64,000 nucleotides of DNA from Pelomyxa schiedti (GCA_020536535.1 JAHLWZ010000498.1:1-64000), one strand, 5' to 3'; numbered from the stretch's first letter, positions 48,037-59,690 are shown. The notes: generated by a model not told the origin, from the sequence alone. A program made the numbers and translations.

Positions 48037-48273
48037 GAACGCAAAATTATCTCGTGATGGGAAGACCCGGCGATGAGACCCGTGGTCAGAAATCGGGAGC
48101 AGGGAATTGCTGTAATCTCGAAGCTAATTTTGAATACTGGTGAGGACTCGAAATGGGCGCGATTTAATAAGTTCGTGGGGATTTCTTTTGGTGAGTTGGG
48201 TTCTAACAGTTTTCACTGTGGTATAAGAGGGACTCCACAAGCTTTGCACCAAAGAGAGAATTACAAATAGAAT

Positions 48274-49078
48274 TCATACTAGCAGCAGGCATACCTTTGA
48301 AATGTCGAGTGACAAAATGCAGTTTTCTAATAGCAAGTTACTCTCTTTAACTGCTTGATCTGACCGAATCGCAGCAGCGAAGCACTCCTTTGAAGCAGCT
48401 TCACATAGCATTATCTCAGCGGGACTTATAACAGTAAGACTTTTACAGAAAGTAGGAGTCTTATACCTGCGTGATGCTCTACGAGCAACTGCATCTTCCG
48501 CTACTCTACTAATATCCTGTTGTAGTGCAATCATCAAAGGACTTTTATGTGGCGAGGAGGTAGCAGTAGGTGTCACTTGTGAGGGAGCAACAGGTTGAGC
48601 AGTAGTGCCACGAGAGAGGCTATCATTATTTTGGTTATTGTGAGAAGTAGTTCGATGCTGGAGGATCAACCTCTTTGGATCACATCTTAGCTGTAACATG
48701 TGCATTGACTCCTTTGTGGACGAAGAAACAGCACGATGAAACATCCCCTGAGTGGTAGAGTTCACCTTTTAGGAAAGAAGGGTGAAAATGGGGCAGTGCT
48801 GGCATCAAGTATACCGAAACTCCTCGCTTCTTAGATCTTTGCTTTGGTGGGTGAGTATCCAATACGTCTGTTGTTACTTTCGAATTGTGGAGAGCAGCAG
48901 GAGAACTTCGGCCAGTGTTGGTGTTGGTATTCGAAGATCCACAGGGAGCAAACTCAGAGGGAACTTGCACATGGACAGCAGTACGATGGCTTTTTGTACT
49001 CGTTGTAACTGGCTTTTCTTGTCTTTGGTGCAACAGGGCGTCTTTGAACTGCCGTAGTTTCTCACTGACCGGGTTCAT
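48274..49078 (-). CDS. Unrecognised Ser/Thr-rich protein
   Basis: Starts MNPVSEKLRQFKDALLHQRQ (49078). Two or three exons follow: a Ser/Asn-rich linker, LPHFHPSFLKG, STKESMHMLQLRCDPKRL, and a helical end (QQDISRVAEDAVARRASRR, then AEIMLCEAASKECFAAAIR and SNLLLENCILSL). The end carries regular Ala/Glu/Cys spacing and could be a short coiled coil. No domain was recognised. It lies between the gap and the PAS gene on the same strand as the latter. Confidence 0.5.
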
Positions 49079-49311
49079 GCTCCAAATCAGATCCGATTTA
49101 TGTCATTTTATGTTCGTCCCACAGGCACGTCTTCGTTCGGCACCAAGTGGCATCACTTCCCTGCAACGTTTAATCGTTAGCTTAGCAAAAAAAATCCCCT
49201 TCGTCTAAATACACGTTGTACAATAGATTTGGGATGTTTTGTGAAGAGGAAAGTGTGGGGTGAGAGAGTGGATGGTATGTATGAGAGAGGTGTGAGGTGA
49301 AAACAGGAATG

Positions 49312-50848
49312 TTAAGGTATGGAGGAAAAGTTGAAGTACTGCTCAGCTTCTTCCTTGGCCTCTTTTACTCTGGAATCCACATCCTCACTTGCCCAGCTTC
49401 CAAAGGCAAAGTTGAACAGGAAGGACCCGTCAGGGTTTACGACGTTGGCGTGGCTCCAGTGTACCAGGATTGGCCCTTTGGGTGTATCTATTCTGTTGGA
49501 GAATGTTGTAGTTGTTCCATCCCGAGCGCCGCTCACAATCATAGGCCACTGCTTCCAAACATACTCGCGCTCAGCTTCAGCGACCCAGGTAGCGAACCAA
49601 TTATGCTTGCCGGCCTGTTCGCGGCTGAGAGCGAGTTGTGTTGCGCATGTTTCGTTGATGTGGATGGGAATTCCGTCCTGGAGTTTAGGTTACAAAGGTG
49701 AATTGAACGCCGGCGTGCATTTACCTCATCAAGGATGATACCCATTATATCACTAGCACTGTCAATAACCACTCTCAAAAAGTCCAGAACGGCTTTTTAT
49801 GCGGTAATGTAAGTTGATAGAATCGTAATATAGTAAAGGAATTACCTTTTGGTGTTTGTGGGATAGGAGGGTGGTATGGAATTTGCAGTAGGAAATTCAC
49901 AGTCATCAAACTTGGCTTCTCTGGTCCCAGACCTCCATTCCTCCTACTCTTTCTCCTCTTCACTACTCCACGTAAAGTGGGGCTGCTAGAAGGGAAGTGC
50001 TTGTGGAGTATATTTTCCATCTGCGGCAAGCCAGCCAGAACTAAAGCGTTACCTTCAGATGAAGGGCTGGTCCAATCCACCATTTGTTGTCCACTTTCAC
50101 TTAGAGGTAAGGAGCAAGTAGAACAATGCGAAGAGCCGGTGGATGACGAGGCTGCAGAAGGTGATAAAGAGCGGCATGCACATGCACTCGAAGAAAGCGG
50201 AGTAGGAGGCGAAACCGATCCGGAATTCTGCGGAGTAATAGAACTTGAACTGGATAAATCAGGCTGAGAAGAAGAAGCCTCAGGCTTGATAGCGCGAGGA
50301 TGTGCAGTGACCACGTATTCGGTAGTCGATTCCACATCAGGTGAGGACCCGCATGGAGGCAAATCATCAGGCATGCCATTATTGTTAGTATTATTAATAA
50401 TAATGTCCCCGTTGAGGGCGTTCTGGTCGTCCATCAGTGCCGATTCGAACGCGGAGGGGTTTTTGCGTTGCTGCGGCGTTGATGTTGCCGGCGCCGGTTG
50501 AAGTCCCTGGCCTAGCTTTTGATGCCGCTGAGCCTCTTCGTGCTGAGCGACGTGGCGAAGGAGCGACGAGCTGTGGCGGAGGTAGTGGGGGTCGAGGTCG
50601 GCGCTGTCCAGCGACTTATGGGACGACGGCGACGTGATGGTGGTCGTGGTGGTGATGATCACCGGGCGCCCGTTGGAATACGAAGTTGTCGTTGTCGTGG
50701 TCGTCGTCGACGCAGTCGAGCCAGTCTTGCTGCACGTAGACGACGTCGACAGGGGAATGGTGCCTGTAGGAGAAAGTGGTGCTGACACCGGGACTGGTAT
50801 TGGTATTGGTACTACTGGTAGTAGTGCTGCTGGTACTGCTGCTTCCAT
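49312..50848 (-). CDS. PAS-domain protein
   Basis: Start MEAAVPAALLPVVPIPIPVP (50848). The first two-thirds is low-complexity (Ser, Thr, Pro, with Asn and Gln), including QMENILHKHFPSSSPTLRG and a basic stretch VKRRKSRRNG. Two introns (about 50 and 47 nt, near 49840 and 49720) join TPKAVLDFLRVVIDSASDIM to GIILDEDGIPIHINETCATQ, then LALSREQAGKHNWFATWV. This is the PAS pattern (D...D.I...DEDG.....N......L..SRE...G.NWF). The PAS continues with GTTTTFSNRIDTPKGPILVH and ends near SSIP (49312). No kinase or GGDEF follows, and no bHLH or other DNA-binding domain is seen. Ligand and output are unknown. Confidence 0.7.
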
Positions 50849-51240
50849 GTGTGGTTGTTCGTTATTACGATATTTGGAGTGAATAGGTTTTTTGTTTGCC
50901 TTTAAAAAGCGGGTTGAAACGAAAAGCATTTCCTTAATTTTTTTCACCCAATCATCGTGCAGCTTCTTCACTGTTTGATGGTGATCTGTGTTTCTCCACG
51001 GGACTTCCCGGTGATCTCTTTCCGGTGTCGCGGAAAGCCCAAAAAAAATGCGATTTCCCGAAAAGCGACAAAGAAATTACACGAACAGCACGTTGCCCTT
51101 CCCATAACTGGCAACTCACCCAATGAACTCTTCTTACTCGGTAGTGAACCAATCAAGAACGTGCACTCAGCAACGTCAGTGAACTCTTTTTCTTCTTTTA
51201 GTTTCGTGATAACTTGTTCTTTTCTTTTTTTCTGCCCTGT

Positions 51241-52055
51241 TTAGCTTACGTGGTGGCGTTTCGTCCGCTTCTTTCCGGCCGACGGTTGCGTGGGTGTTGT
51301 TCTTCTTGATGATGATGTAGTCATGTGCTGGATGTAGAAGGAGGCAAAGAGGGCCGATAGTACAACTGTGGTGATTCCGGCTGTGATTACGGCAACAAGC
51401 ACCGGCACTTGGTTGTTGGTGATGGCGTTCCACAGCACTTGGACAAAGGGGTAGGGGAACTTGCCGTATGCAAAGTAGGATGAGAACATGACGCAGACAA
51501 AGGCGCCGTGATACAGAAGCATAGCGGCTACTACTGTGCCGTAGCTCCATTTGGGTGTCATTGCAGTGTCCCCAACGACGGGCTCCAGGAGCAAAAGTAC
51601 GAACGGTATAAGGTGCATCATCACCATCAAATTCATTGGCACATTCTGCCCTTGTTCAATCAAGTTGCCTAATAGGCAGAGGTATTAGGGAAATAATCAT
51701 GGCGTGTGGAGTATTGAACGGCGTTCAAATTTTAAAAGAGTGGTCACTTCGTACCTGTGTTGTTTGTCAGCAGGGCCCAAAATGCAATTGTAACAACGCA
51801 GTTTGCCGACAACGCAATGTAGTAAAACCACCCAAGGTTGCGAGATTTGCCTTTTCCTCCCATAAGCAGCTTTCCTAGCATCATTGCGAAGTGGAGCATA
51901 GCGGACGCGACGCCCCAGTTGGTCAGAAACGTCGGCAACACGCGCAACGGAAACGCGTCGCTTGTCCACCACACAAGTACGCCAAACGCGGATCCGCAAT
52001 TGAGGAGACCCAGAGCACACACACAACAGTGCAACAGCCACGTCACTCGAACCAT
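51241..52055 (-). CDS. AIG1/FAR-17a-like multi-helix membrane protein
   Basis: About six hydrophobic helices. Landmarks are VLPTFLTNWGVASAMLHFA (exon 1), ALSANCVVTIAFWALL, NLMVMMHLIPFVLLLLE and LYHGAFVCVMFSSYFAYGKF with PYPFVQVLW, followed by a basic C-terminus (KKRTKRHHVS). The T-x-W helix, the H..PF.LL.E helix and the YPF motif match the androgen-induced-1 family, whose animal members hydrolyse branched fatty acid esters using a Thr and a His within the membrane. Both candidate residues are present (T of LTNW, H of MMHL). Start MVRVTWLLHC at 52055. One intron near 51660-51745. Confidence 0.6.
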
Positions 52056-52365
52056 CGTTGATCTTGATCTTCCTATCCCCGGCGAGATTGGGTCTGTTTG
52101 ATACTTGCTTTTGTGTTGGTTTTATGTAATAAATTGGGCACATTGCCGCCCAAATTAGCAGATATTAGATACATTTGACACCATTCACCTGAGACTTGGC
52201 ATTCCCAGGACGTCCATACGCCCATACCGAAGCTAAAACAAAAAAGGGAGTCAAACCAGAGAGAATCTTGTTGGTTTTGTTTGGTAACTGTTCCCATAAC
52301 GGGTTTAGAATTGCTTTGAGGAACGATGGTGGCAATGTTGAAATGAGAGTCAAGGCAGTGCCACT

Positions 52366-53424
52366 CTAATAGGCGTCAACGCCACACAGGCTCACAATGA
52401 CACGAAGGAATTCAAACAAATCCTCTTCCACAGAACATGGCCAATCAGCAAGTGTCATCAGTTGTTGCATTTCTTCAGACTCCAGAACTTCGTCATCACG
52501 GTATTCATCAATATTCTCCCTCCATTGCTCAGGCGTTCCATGAATCAAATGAACCCACGGATCATCGAGGTAGTCTGCGTCCAGTATTTTCTTTGGAGGT
52601 CGGGGTGGTGCTGGCCCACCAGTATCAACACAACAGAATCCCATTTGGAGGCAGCTTGTGTCACCCTCGGAATCCCAGTCTGGAACAATGTGAACTTTTC
52701 CGTTGCAGAAGACGAACACATTCTTGGTGTTGTCCAGTGAGGGGAACCAAATGGCTCCAAAGGAATACTGCTTGTAGATGTTATCAGTCTCACACTTCCT
52801 GGGGCGCTCCTCATACTTTCTCTTCTTTGTGCTCATTATGCGCCTCACCCTTGGTTTGAAGGCATCCAGTTTGGCTTTGGTCTTCTCATCAGCAGTGTGC
52901 ACGTAGCACCTTTGTAAAGACTCTGGCGTCGATGTCGCCACCTTCCATTGCCACTCCCGTTCATCCACATAATGCTTCAAAAACGCAAGGCAGCATCTCC
53001 CTTCGGCCAACTGACACCCCAACTTGGCTGCGGCGCATCCCCCGGCCGCATCGTCGTCGTCATCGTGACGAGTCCGTCGAGTCGAGCTATCCGCGGTTCT
53101 GCACAAGGTCCTCACACGGAAAGACATGCAGGATCTCTCGCAAGCAGCCAAGCACGCGCGTGAGCACAGCGCCAAGTTCAAAACGGGACCGAAGCTTGAG
53201 CCGTCGGGACTTGGAGGGAGCGCGATGAATGACACAATGTGGTCCATCACTTGCGGTGGCATGACGACGTCCAGCCCAGGACCAACGGCGCGACGTCGAT
53301 ACTTGGCATCCACCCCTGTGTTCCATTCCCTTTTTGTTAGAGACAAACAAACGAGGAGGTAAATATTACGAGGTCTCTTTGCCGGCAGCTGACGATCCGG
53401 TGTCGCGTCACCTTCGTCGGACAT
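52366..53424 (-). CDS. F-box-like protein of unknown function
   Basis: MSDEGDATPDRQLPAKRPR joins across a 55-nt intron to VDAKYRRRAVGPGLDVVMPP. Next comes QVMDHIVSFIALPPSPDG followed by LNLALCSRACLAACER, which resembles an F-box (P..V...I.SF....L..L...SR.....). The C-terminal half reads YSFGAIWFPSLDNTKNVFVF, then VHIVPDWDSEGDTSCLQMGF, and DDPWVHLIHGTPEQWRENID, an ordered globular domain I do not recognise. The 5' part (53250-53010) is strongly GC-rich. An SCF adaptor role would be inference only. Confidence 0.6.
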   Translation of the reverse strand: MSDEGDATPDRQLPAKRPRNIYLLVCLSLTKREWNTGVDAKYRRRAVGPGLDVVMPPQVMDHIVSFIALPPSPDGSSFGPVLNLALCSRACLAACERSCMSFRVRTLCRTADSSTRRTRHDDDDDAAGGCAAAKLGCQLAEGRCCLAFLKHYVDEREWQWKVATSTPESLQRCYVHTADEKTKAKLDAFKPRVRRIMSTKKRKYEERPRKCETDNIYKQYSFGAIWFPSLDNTKNVFVFCNGKVHIVPDWDSEGDTSCLQMGFCCVDTGGPAPPRPPKKILDADYLDDPWVHLIHGTPEQWRENIDEYRDDEVLESEEMQQLMTLADWPCSVEEDLFEFLRVIVSLCGVDAY

Positions 53425-53539
53425 CTTGGTTGTTGTTTATGCAAAAACCTTATTGGCTTGTGCTTGGTCTTCAAGAGGAGACTTACGGTAAGCTTATTGT
53501 TTGAAGTGCAAAAAGAAACCAAAAAGGGCATATCTGGAG

Positions 53540-53905
53540 CCCAAGCACAAGCAAGCAGGAGGAACACTCTGGGGGGTCTCAACCCCCCAAGTAAGTGCCC
53601 CAATCAAATTACGTTCCACTCTTCTGACTTCCCTTCACATATACTCTGGTGAACTTGAGGATCCTTCAGGAACAAACACCGCACACAGGTAAATTCAACC
53701 CCCACTTATAAACAACACTCACTTTTCCCCAGAGAGGCTGAGGCTGAGGCTGAGGCTGATTCCGCAGATGAAGATGATTACGACCTACGATTTTTCCGGC
53801 TCTTTGCGGTTCTTGAGGCTCTTTCTCTGAGTTCTTACGCTCTTTCCGCACCAACACCCACCCTCCAGCAGTCTTGTTACCCCACATTCGCCGTTACAAT
53901 AAAAA
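53540..53905 (+). repeat. Duplicated short spliced unit, copy B
   Basis: Counterpart of 227-610. It has the same hairpin (53571-53588), GTAAGT donor (53591), AG|GT junction (53688/53689), CCCCAG acceptor (53732), CTTTGCGGTTCTTGAGGCTC stretch and AATAAA near 53900. It differs by a GAGGCT/GAGGCTGA tandem repeat at 53733-53760. It lies next to a complete TMEM185-like gene, so this may be the parental locus. Confidence 0.5.
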
Positions 53906-54013
53906 AGACTTTTTCTCTACACATGCATTTTTTCAACAGAAAAAAATTACTGGCACAATTTTATGGGGCAAATCTTTATGTACAATGGTTTTGTTATGGG
54001 GGACCAATGGTGT

Positions 54014-55224
54014 TTAATCCAACACTACAAGAGAGCCTTTCTTTCTCCAGTGCTCTCTTAGTGGGAATTTGAAAGAACGTTTCATTACCCAGAAGTGTTT
54101 GAGGCGAGACCACAAGTGGAAATCTCCGACTAGAAGAAGCAATAGCAGGGCAAAGAGAACAACTAGCATAGGTGCAAAGGCCTGAAAAATGTTAATAACT
54201 GGGCATTGGTGGTGATTTACCTCCACATAGAATTTTATTCTCTTGGAGCCCTCTAATTTAAGGCAAAGTAGAATCTCAATGGCAATGAAAGGGCACAATG
54301 CCAGAAAAACTATCATCAACAGGCCAGAGCTCACCCAGTTTGGATTCCTTAGGATTGAATTAAAAGGGTGTTGCTTGTAATTTGATACGCACTGATAAAA
54401 GTGAACATCGCACAGTGTGAATGCACTCACAAAAGCACCTGCGTTCATGATCCACAGCGGAGAAAATACTGCCCAAGATCCCCACTGAGTTATTCCTTGC
54501 AATCTCAGCATGGACATGATCTAGTAGCATTAGTAATTGACATCAATTAAAGAGGGGAGTACCAAAAAGACAAATATGGCTGTTGAGCAACCAGCTAAGG
54601 AGAGTTTGAGAACCTTATTTTCAAGATCCTTTACAATGACCTCTCGTACAAAAATAATAATTATCAGTGCATTTGCAATAAGAAGTGGGGCAAAGGTGAA
54701 GCATAAGCCATACGCAAACACACCCACCTGGCACATTTTAATTCCGAACTCCCCAAGGAACAGCAAAATACCTCAAGATAAATGCAGGCCAGCGGAGGAA
54801 ACAGGGTCATTATAATCGTCAGGGAGAACCATATGGTGCACTCCACCTAGAGAGGCTTACATGGTTGACACTGGCATTAGGAATACCTTATCATCACTGA
54901 AGCAGGAACAAAACAAGTTAATCCAACCGAATAAGCAGCGCGACATAAACTCTTTGTCCATGAAGTCCCTCACAAAGAAGTACCACCACAGTGCTGTGGA
55001 TCCAAGCACCATTAATGTGATGAACCAGCAAGGTATAAAGACTAGACCCCTGTTTATTTGTTTAGATTTGGCTTTTGTAGGACTCCAAACCAGTTCCACT
55101 CTATGAATTTATCCATTTTCAACACAGTAAAGCAACCGAGGAGAAGCCACAATATTACACTGGCGTAGTCAACAAGTGGAGAATTAAATAGCCGCAGGAA
55201 GAATACAAATTTATATGAAACCAT
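54014..55224 (-). CDS. TMEM185/FXF-like multi-helix membrane protein
   Basis: Start MVSYKFVFFLRLFNSPLV (55224). Exon 1 has LKMDKFIEWNW and exon 2 GLVFIPCWFITLMVLGSTAL, then VFAYGLCFTFAPLLIANALI, VREVIVKDLENKVLKLSLAG and FVFL. The last exons contain LRLQGITQWGSWAVFSPLW and IEILLCLKLEG, and end GSLVVLD (54014). The duplicated pattern L+LD.I.W.W..VF.PLW and .EILL..KL+G is that of TMEM185 proteins, which span the membrane several times and have no settled function. Introns of about 40-45 nt restore the frame at each join (for example about 54521-54562, donor GTACTCC). A truncated copy lies at 1249-1805. Confidence 0.75.
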
Positions 55225-55861
55225 TTCCTTTTCCTGTTAGGAGAAAGGACAATGAATAGATTGCAATACTTTCAAATCGAGAAGTTTCTCTTCAAATAAA
55301 AAGTTTAACTGCAATGCATGTTAAAGGTAGGTAGGCAACAGTAATTTGTAATTGCCTGTTTGTATTCGTCATATTCCTGCTGTTCGGCTTCTGTTGAACC
55401 TTGCACCTAGGAAGAAGTCAGAGAATATATATTTTTTCTTTATTTAAAAAAGGCATACCACACGCCGTCTGTGTGACATCTTCCACTTGCGAATTAACCA
55501 TTTTGTTTTATACAACTGCTTATAATCTCTGTTTTCCATGCAAATATCGGTTTCCTAAAATCCTTTATAAACACTTTTGGGTGGTTTGTTATTGTCTGGA
55601 CACACATCGATTTCAGGGGTCAATTCAGCCAAACATATTTCCCGCCAAAGTCTGTGATCTTCAGAAGCATCCCTCCAGCGATGTGACACAAGCGTAACTG
55701 GAATAGTTATTTGCACTGATTAAAAAAAACCTCAAGAAAGAAACCTGAACAAAGGTCTTGCATCCCCAAAAATGAGAATATAAGCATGCAAATTTCGTAA
55801 GGTATTATTTGTAAAGGATCCTGAAAACCTTGAGTATATAGGCAAAACCCAAAAGACTGAT
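55225..55861. other. No gene recognised
   Basis: An AT-rich stretch between the 5' end of the TMEM185-like gene and the 3' end of the next minus-strand gene. A plus-strand frame at 55401-55697 has no recognisable content. It probably holds the TMEM185-like promoter and the neighbour's 3' UTR. Confidence 0.4.
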
Positions 55862-56596
55862 TCACACCATCGCATTTCGTAACCTCCTCCTCTGCTCACA
55901 GGAATCAGAACCGTAACGCAAGTGACCTCTTTTTGCAGTTCTTTTGCTTGTTGGTGTCGTCGGGGGAGTAAGAGGGATTGCGCTCGTAATGACAGGTATC
56001 AGCTCATTTCCCAAAACGGTAATACCCCCAGAAGAAGTTGACGACGACGTACTCGTTGTAGTGGTGGTCGTTGTGGTTGTAGTTGAATTTGAAAACCCCG
56101 TGGATGCACTGCAAGGAGCTTCACAGTATTGAGTGGTGTCACCGCCATAATAATCGTCATCACATTGCTTCTGGAAATCGTCGTCATCATCAGCAGGGTC
56201 GTATTCGCCGTCCTCCTCCTCGTCGTCGTCCGAGTCGCTTCGTTTGCGAGAGCGCCCGCGCCGTTTTCCACGGGGCGCGGCGGCGCCGGCGGCCGTGTCG
56301 AGAGCAGTGAGCAGCGATTCCGGGGGCGAAGCGGCGGCCAGCACGCCGTCGAACACGTCGAGGATGTGGCTGGAGAAGCTGTGGGAAGCGTCGCTTTTCG
56401 GCGGCGGGCTGGAGTGCGCCGACTGACGCGTGGCGTAGCGAGACGACGAAGGCGACGGCGACGGCGACGGGGACGGGGAAGGAGACGAGTCGTGGGAGGA
56501 GATTAGAAGTGCATTTTCCGTGTCGTCGCCCACGTCGTCGTTGCTGCTGCTACTGATAAAGCTAACAACCGAGTGCAGCGCCCCTTCCATCATCAT
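55862..56596 (-). CDS. Acidic/Ser-rich nuclear-type protein
   Basis: MMMEGALHSVVSFISSSSND is followed by a (Ser-Pro)n repeat (SPSPSPSPSPSP, from a GACGGC-type tandem repeat near 56445-56480). Next come SHILDVFDGVLAAASPPESL, a basic stretch GKRRGRSRKRS and an acidic run (DSDDDEEEDGEYDPADDDDD), then a Thr run and a basic end. Almost all of it is low-complexity. The composition fits a nuclear or chromatin-associated protein, but no domain is visible. The middle is strongly GC-rich. One intronless frame. Confidence 0.55.
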   Translation of the reverse strand: MMMEGALHSVVSFISSSSNDDVGDDTENALLISSHDSSPSPSPSPSPSPSSSRYATRQSAHSSPPPKSDASHSFSSHILDVFDGVLAAASPPESLLTALDTAAGAAAPRGKRRGRSRKRSDSDDDEEEDGEYDPADDDDDFQKQCDDDYYGGDTTQYCEAPCSASTGFSNSTTTTTTTTTTSTSSSTSSGGITVLGNELIPVITSAIPLTPPTTPTSKRTAKRGHLRYGSDSCEQRRRLRNAMV

Positions 56597-57059
56597 CCGA
56601 TCAAAAAATGCGGAAGGAAAAAAAAAGGGGGGAATAATAATGGCCTGTTTTGGCCAACTATTCTGCCGGGTCAAGTAGTATCAACTTAAATCCTTGAGCT
56701 CATTCTGGGGAAACCCAGAGGCTTCGACGAAAACCAGGGCCGGTACTCAAACAAAAGTAACCACAGCAATTATAAGAGGTATAAAGTTACTTTTTCTTCT
56801 TGTAATACCAATTGGTGAGGGTCCAACAGTCAAGATACAACTGAGCAGAACACACTGACCAGATAACCTACTGTAGTGAAAAGGCTCCACATCAAGCCCG
56901 TCAGGGAATGAAAATTATACCGGAATTTAAGGCCTTTTGTTTGCTTCTGGAGGTCCAATCATCGGTCTCTTCCTTGAAGTCTCTTGCAGTTCACTGTTTG
57001 AATCATCCTTTTACAGTGTCAAGAGGGAAAAAGATAGGAAAAGGGTACATACTTGCGTC

Positions 57060-58455
57060 GGTGTAACCTCCGGCTGAGACCGGTAACATAGAACCTCATT
57101 ATAGTGGAATCGTTCTGAATGTCTTCGCCACAAGAGATTAGTTTCAATAGTGACCCATTTGGTCACTTTTGGCATGAGCCCTTGCATGACTGCCTGCCTT
57201 GTAGAATGTTTCCTTCATTTTCTCCTTTGGAATATATTTTCTTGAACCGCGGAGAAAATTTCTGAGACAACAAGATTTTAGGCTGTTCTCCACAGATGAC
57301 GGATAAGCGATCAAGCCCAAGCACAGGAAAATTTAATTCCGATCAAAGGCGTCCTCAATAACCTCCAATAGCAGAAACTCCACGGTTATCAGGGAGGAAA
57401 ATTCCCAAGTCTTCTTGACCTGCTCGTGGCACAAGCGTCTTTGCAAGAGTTATTATTAGAATGTACATTGTGTGTCAGAATCAAAGAATACTTCCCGTGC
57501 TCACCTCCTGAGTCTTCTGCACCCTCAGTGGGTTCTTTGTGTCCCATACCCAGACTCTTGAGACAGTACTCCATGAGGGCCTTCCTATTCTGATCGTCAA
57601 GCTTCTCAAGCATCAAGTCGGAATATACCAATTGATCTCCACCATGGCCCAGGTCAATGATATTATCTTCCATAGTAACTGTTGTAGTCAGTAGAACATG
57701 AAGGAGAGGCGCTGGAAGAAAATGGGTTGAGCTTCTTCTGTGCATACTCAGGACTTTGGAGCAAATCACTTAGTTCGAACAATCTTTCTAATGCAGTCAT
57801 TTGATCCCTGCACATGTGTTTGTTCCTCTTCTACGTCTTCAATCATATGCAGAACCTTCTCCAGGATCCTATCTGTATAATGTACCAGATACGAATCGAC
57901 AAGGTCCACCCCGTTCTATGAGAGGTGTCAGGTACTCACAGCATTGGTTAAGGTCTTCTCCTTCCAACATTCTCTGGTATCTTAGTTGCCATTTGTTGGG
58001 ACATGAGGCCTTCCCACCATGAATCCAAACACACAAGAGAAGTGGCCAACCGAGAAAGACCTTGTGCCTGAACGAACGAGCAGAAGTACTTCAACACACT
58101 TGGTCACAATGTCATGCCTCTGGCTCGCACTCAGAGTTGTTTCAAACAACTCCCTTATGCAATGTTTTTGCACCCAGCTATTCCGCAAGAAGGATAAGAG
58201 CGAGGTAGTCGAGTTTGCTGTGGCTACGGAAACCACAACAACGGCCGAGAGCTGGCGTGACCGTGACTTGAACTTCTGGCCCAAATGAGCTGGGGAAATG
58301 CCATCGCCGTTGGCACTCCGACTCACGATTTCCTTAATGCTCACACCATCGAGAAAGTAGTCTGACTGACAACTGCTGTGCGCGTCGAAGAGAGCGAATG
58401 CGTGGCAGGACTGTCTCATTCTGGCCTCCGCCTGAATTCTAAAGCAGCCGATCAT
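57060..58455 (-). CDS. Multi-exon gene, possibly PP4 regulatory subunit 2-like
   Basis: The first exon runs from MIGCFRIQAEARMRQ (58455) through LLSFLRNSWVQKHCIREL to FSVGHFSCVFGF. Downstream pieces on the same strand are CEYLTPLIERGGPCRF, ILEKVLHMIEDVEEEQ, MTALERLFELSDLLQSPEYA, HFLPAPLLHVLLTTTVT and LMLEKLDDQNRKALMEYCL. The order 'helical segment, ALERLFELSDLLQSP.Y, K.L, LLTTTV' recalls PPP4R2 (FTIQRLCELL..P..Y..KFLR..E...VV), but the match is weak and the N-terminal exon is not explained. More pieces (for example FLLLEVIEDAFDR) extend left to about 57060. Splice sites were not settled. Confidence 0.4.
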
Positions 58456-58770
58456 TTTCCAGAAGTACGAAGTACAGCGAAACAAAACGGGGTGTTTACG
58501 TAAACAATTGCAGTTGGTCGTGGTCAAGTAGAGGCACAACGGAGTGTGTGGGTGGGGGCGAAAATGGTACGTTGGCTGTCCTTGTTGGTGTTCCGTTCTT
58601 CGTTCCACGTGACCGACGCGAGTAATACTGTATGTGCAGTTAAAACTCTTTTTTTCGTTTTGGTGCTTTTTTAATACTTCGGTCTTTGTCTTTTTTTTTT
58701 TTGTTTCAACACTAAAATATGCCTGTTGAGCACCTAATGCACTAAATACAGGAGGCAGAATGGACATTAT

Positions 58771-59444
58771 TCACAGGCATGAGACCAGCATTCCCCTGTC
58801 AGGATTGTTGTTTTGGCTTTTGGTTGTACCTTTTTGCTGCTGCCTCTGAAGTTGAGCCAAGTAACACCATTCTCTCAGAGATTTGACACTAACATCTGTA
58901 AAATATTCATCTGATATATATCTCCAGATGCTGAATGAGGTGCCTGAAAAACTCTCAGTCTGTGTTGTCCAAATCAAGCCCACAGTGTCTCTTACCTGAG
59001 AAGTCAACCTCCTCAAAACCAGTTTCCTACCAACTCCAGAAACCAACCATCACTTGGGTTTACTGCCACTTACAAAGATTGTACATTACAATAGATGATA
59101 CAGCAAAAACTTCCAAGTTGAGTACCTGGGCTCAAATCCACTACAGAGGAAAAAGTGTGCTTCTATCTCCATATTAAGTTATAATCTCATTTTAGTAACT
59201 TGAGAAATATTTTGTAGAAGAAGTAAAAAAAAACCATGTAAAAGTTGCTTAAACCTAAAAAAATACTTAGGACTTTTGTTTCAAAAGAACACATGATTGT
59301 CACTAAGTTACATTTTGAGCTCAAACAATACTTTATTGTGGATATTCAAGTATCAGTCAGAGGTAACATTACCCACAATACTCTTGTATCTTATTTCCCT
59401 CAGCATCAACAGTTCTTGTGGGGATTGCTAGGGAGAGTTACCTT
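58771..59444. other. No gene recognised with confidence
   Basis: Short frames overlap on both strands (minus 58771-59046, plus 58935-59177, plus 59245-59448). None matches a known domain. The right part is AT-rich, and the minus strand has AATAAA near 59340, a likely poly(A) signal for the small gene at 59445-59690. Confidence 0.35.
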
Positions 59445-59690
59445 CTAGGTATGTTTATGTTCCTCAACTTGCATCTTACTCTCTTCTAACATCACCACAG
59501 ATGCTTCCTCAACTATGGCATCTGAAGCTTCTTCTAGAGCATCCCTAAATACAATTGCTTTTTCAAAAGAAAATTCCTTTTGTTTCTTCCCTCTAACCAA
59601 GTGAAGCAGCCAATTGGGTCTATTTTGGGTGTTGTGATCAAGATCTTCTTCCTGCATAAAACAAGGGAAAAAATTGATTACCAATTTCAT
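59445..59690 (-). CDS. Small Glu-rich helical protein or exon
   Basis: An 81-codon frame with RPNWLLHLVRGKKQKEFSFE, then AIVFRDALEEASDAIVEEAS and VVMLEESKMQVEEHK, which would form an amphipathic helix. It is divergent from the MORC gene and followed on its strand by a poly(A)-type signal. Upstream exons may exist. No family was recognised. Confidence 0.35.
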   Translation of the reverse strand: MKLVINFFPCFMQEEDLDHNTQNRPNWLLHLVRGKKQKEFSFEKAIVFRDALEEASDAIVEEASVVMLEESKMQVEEHKHT

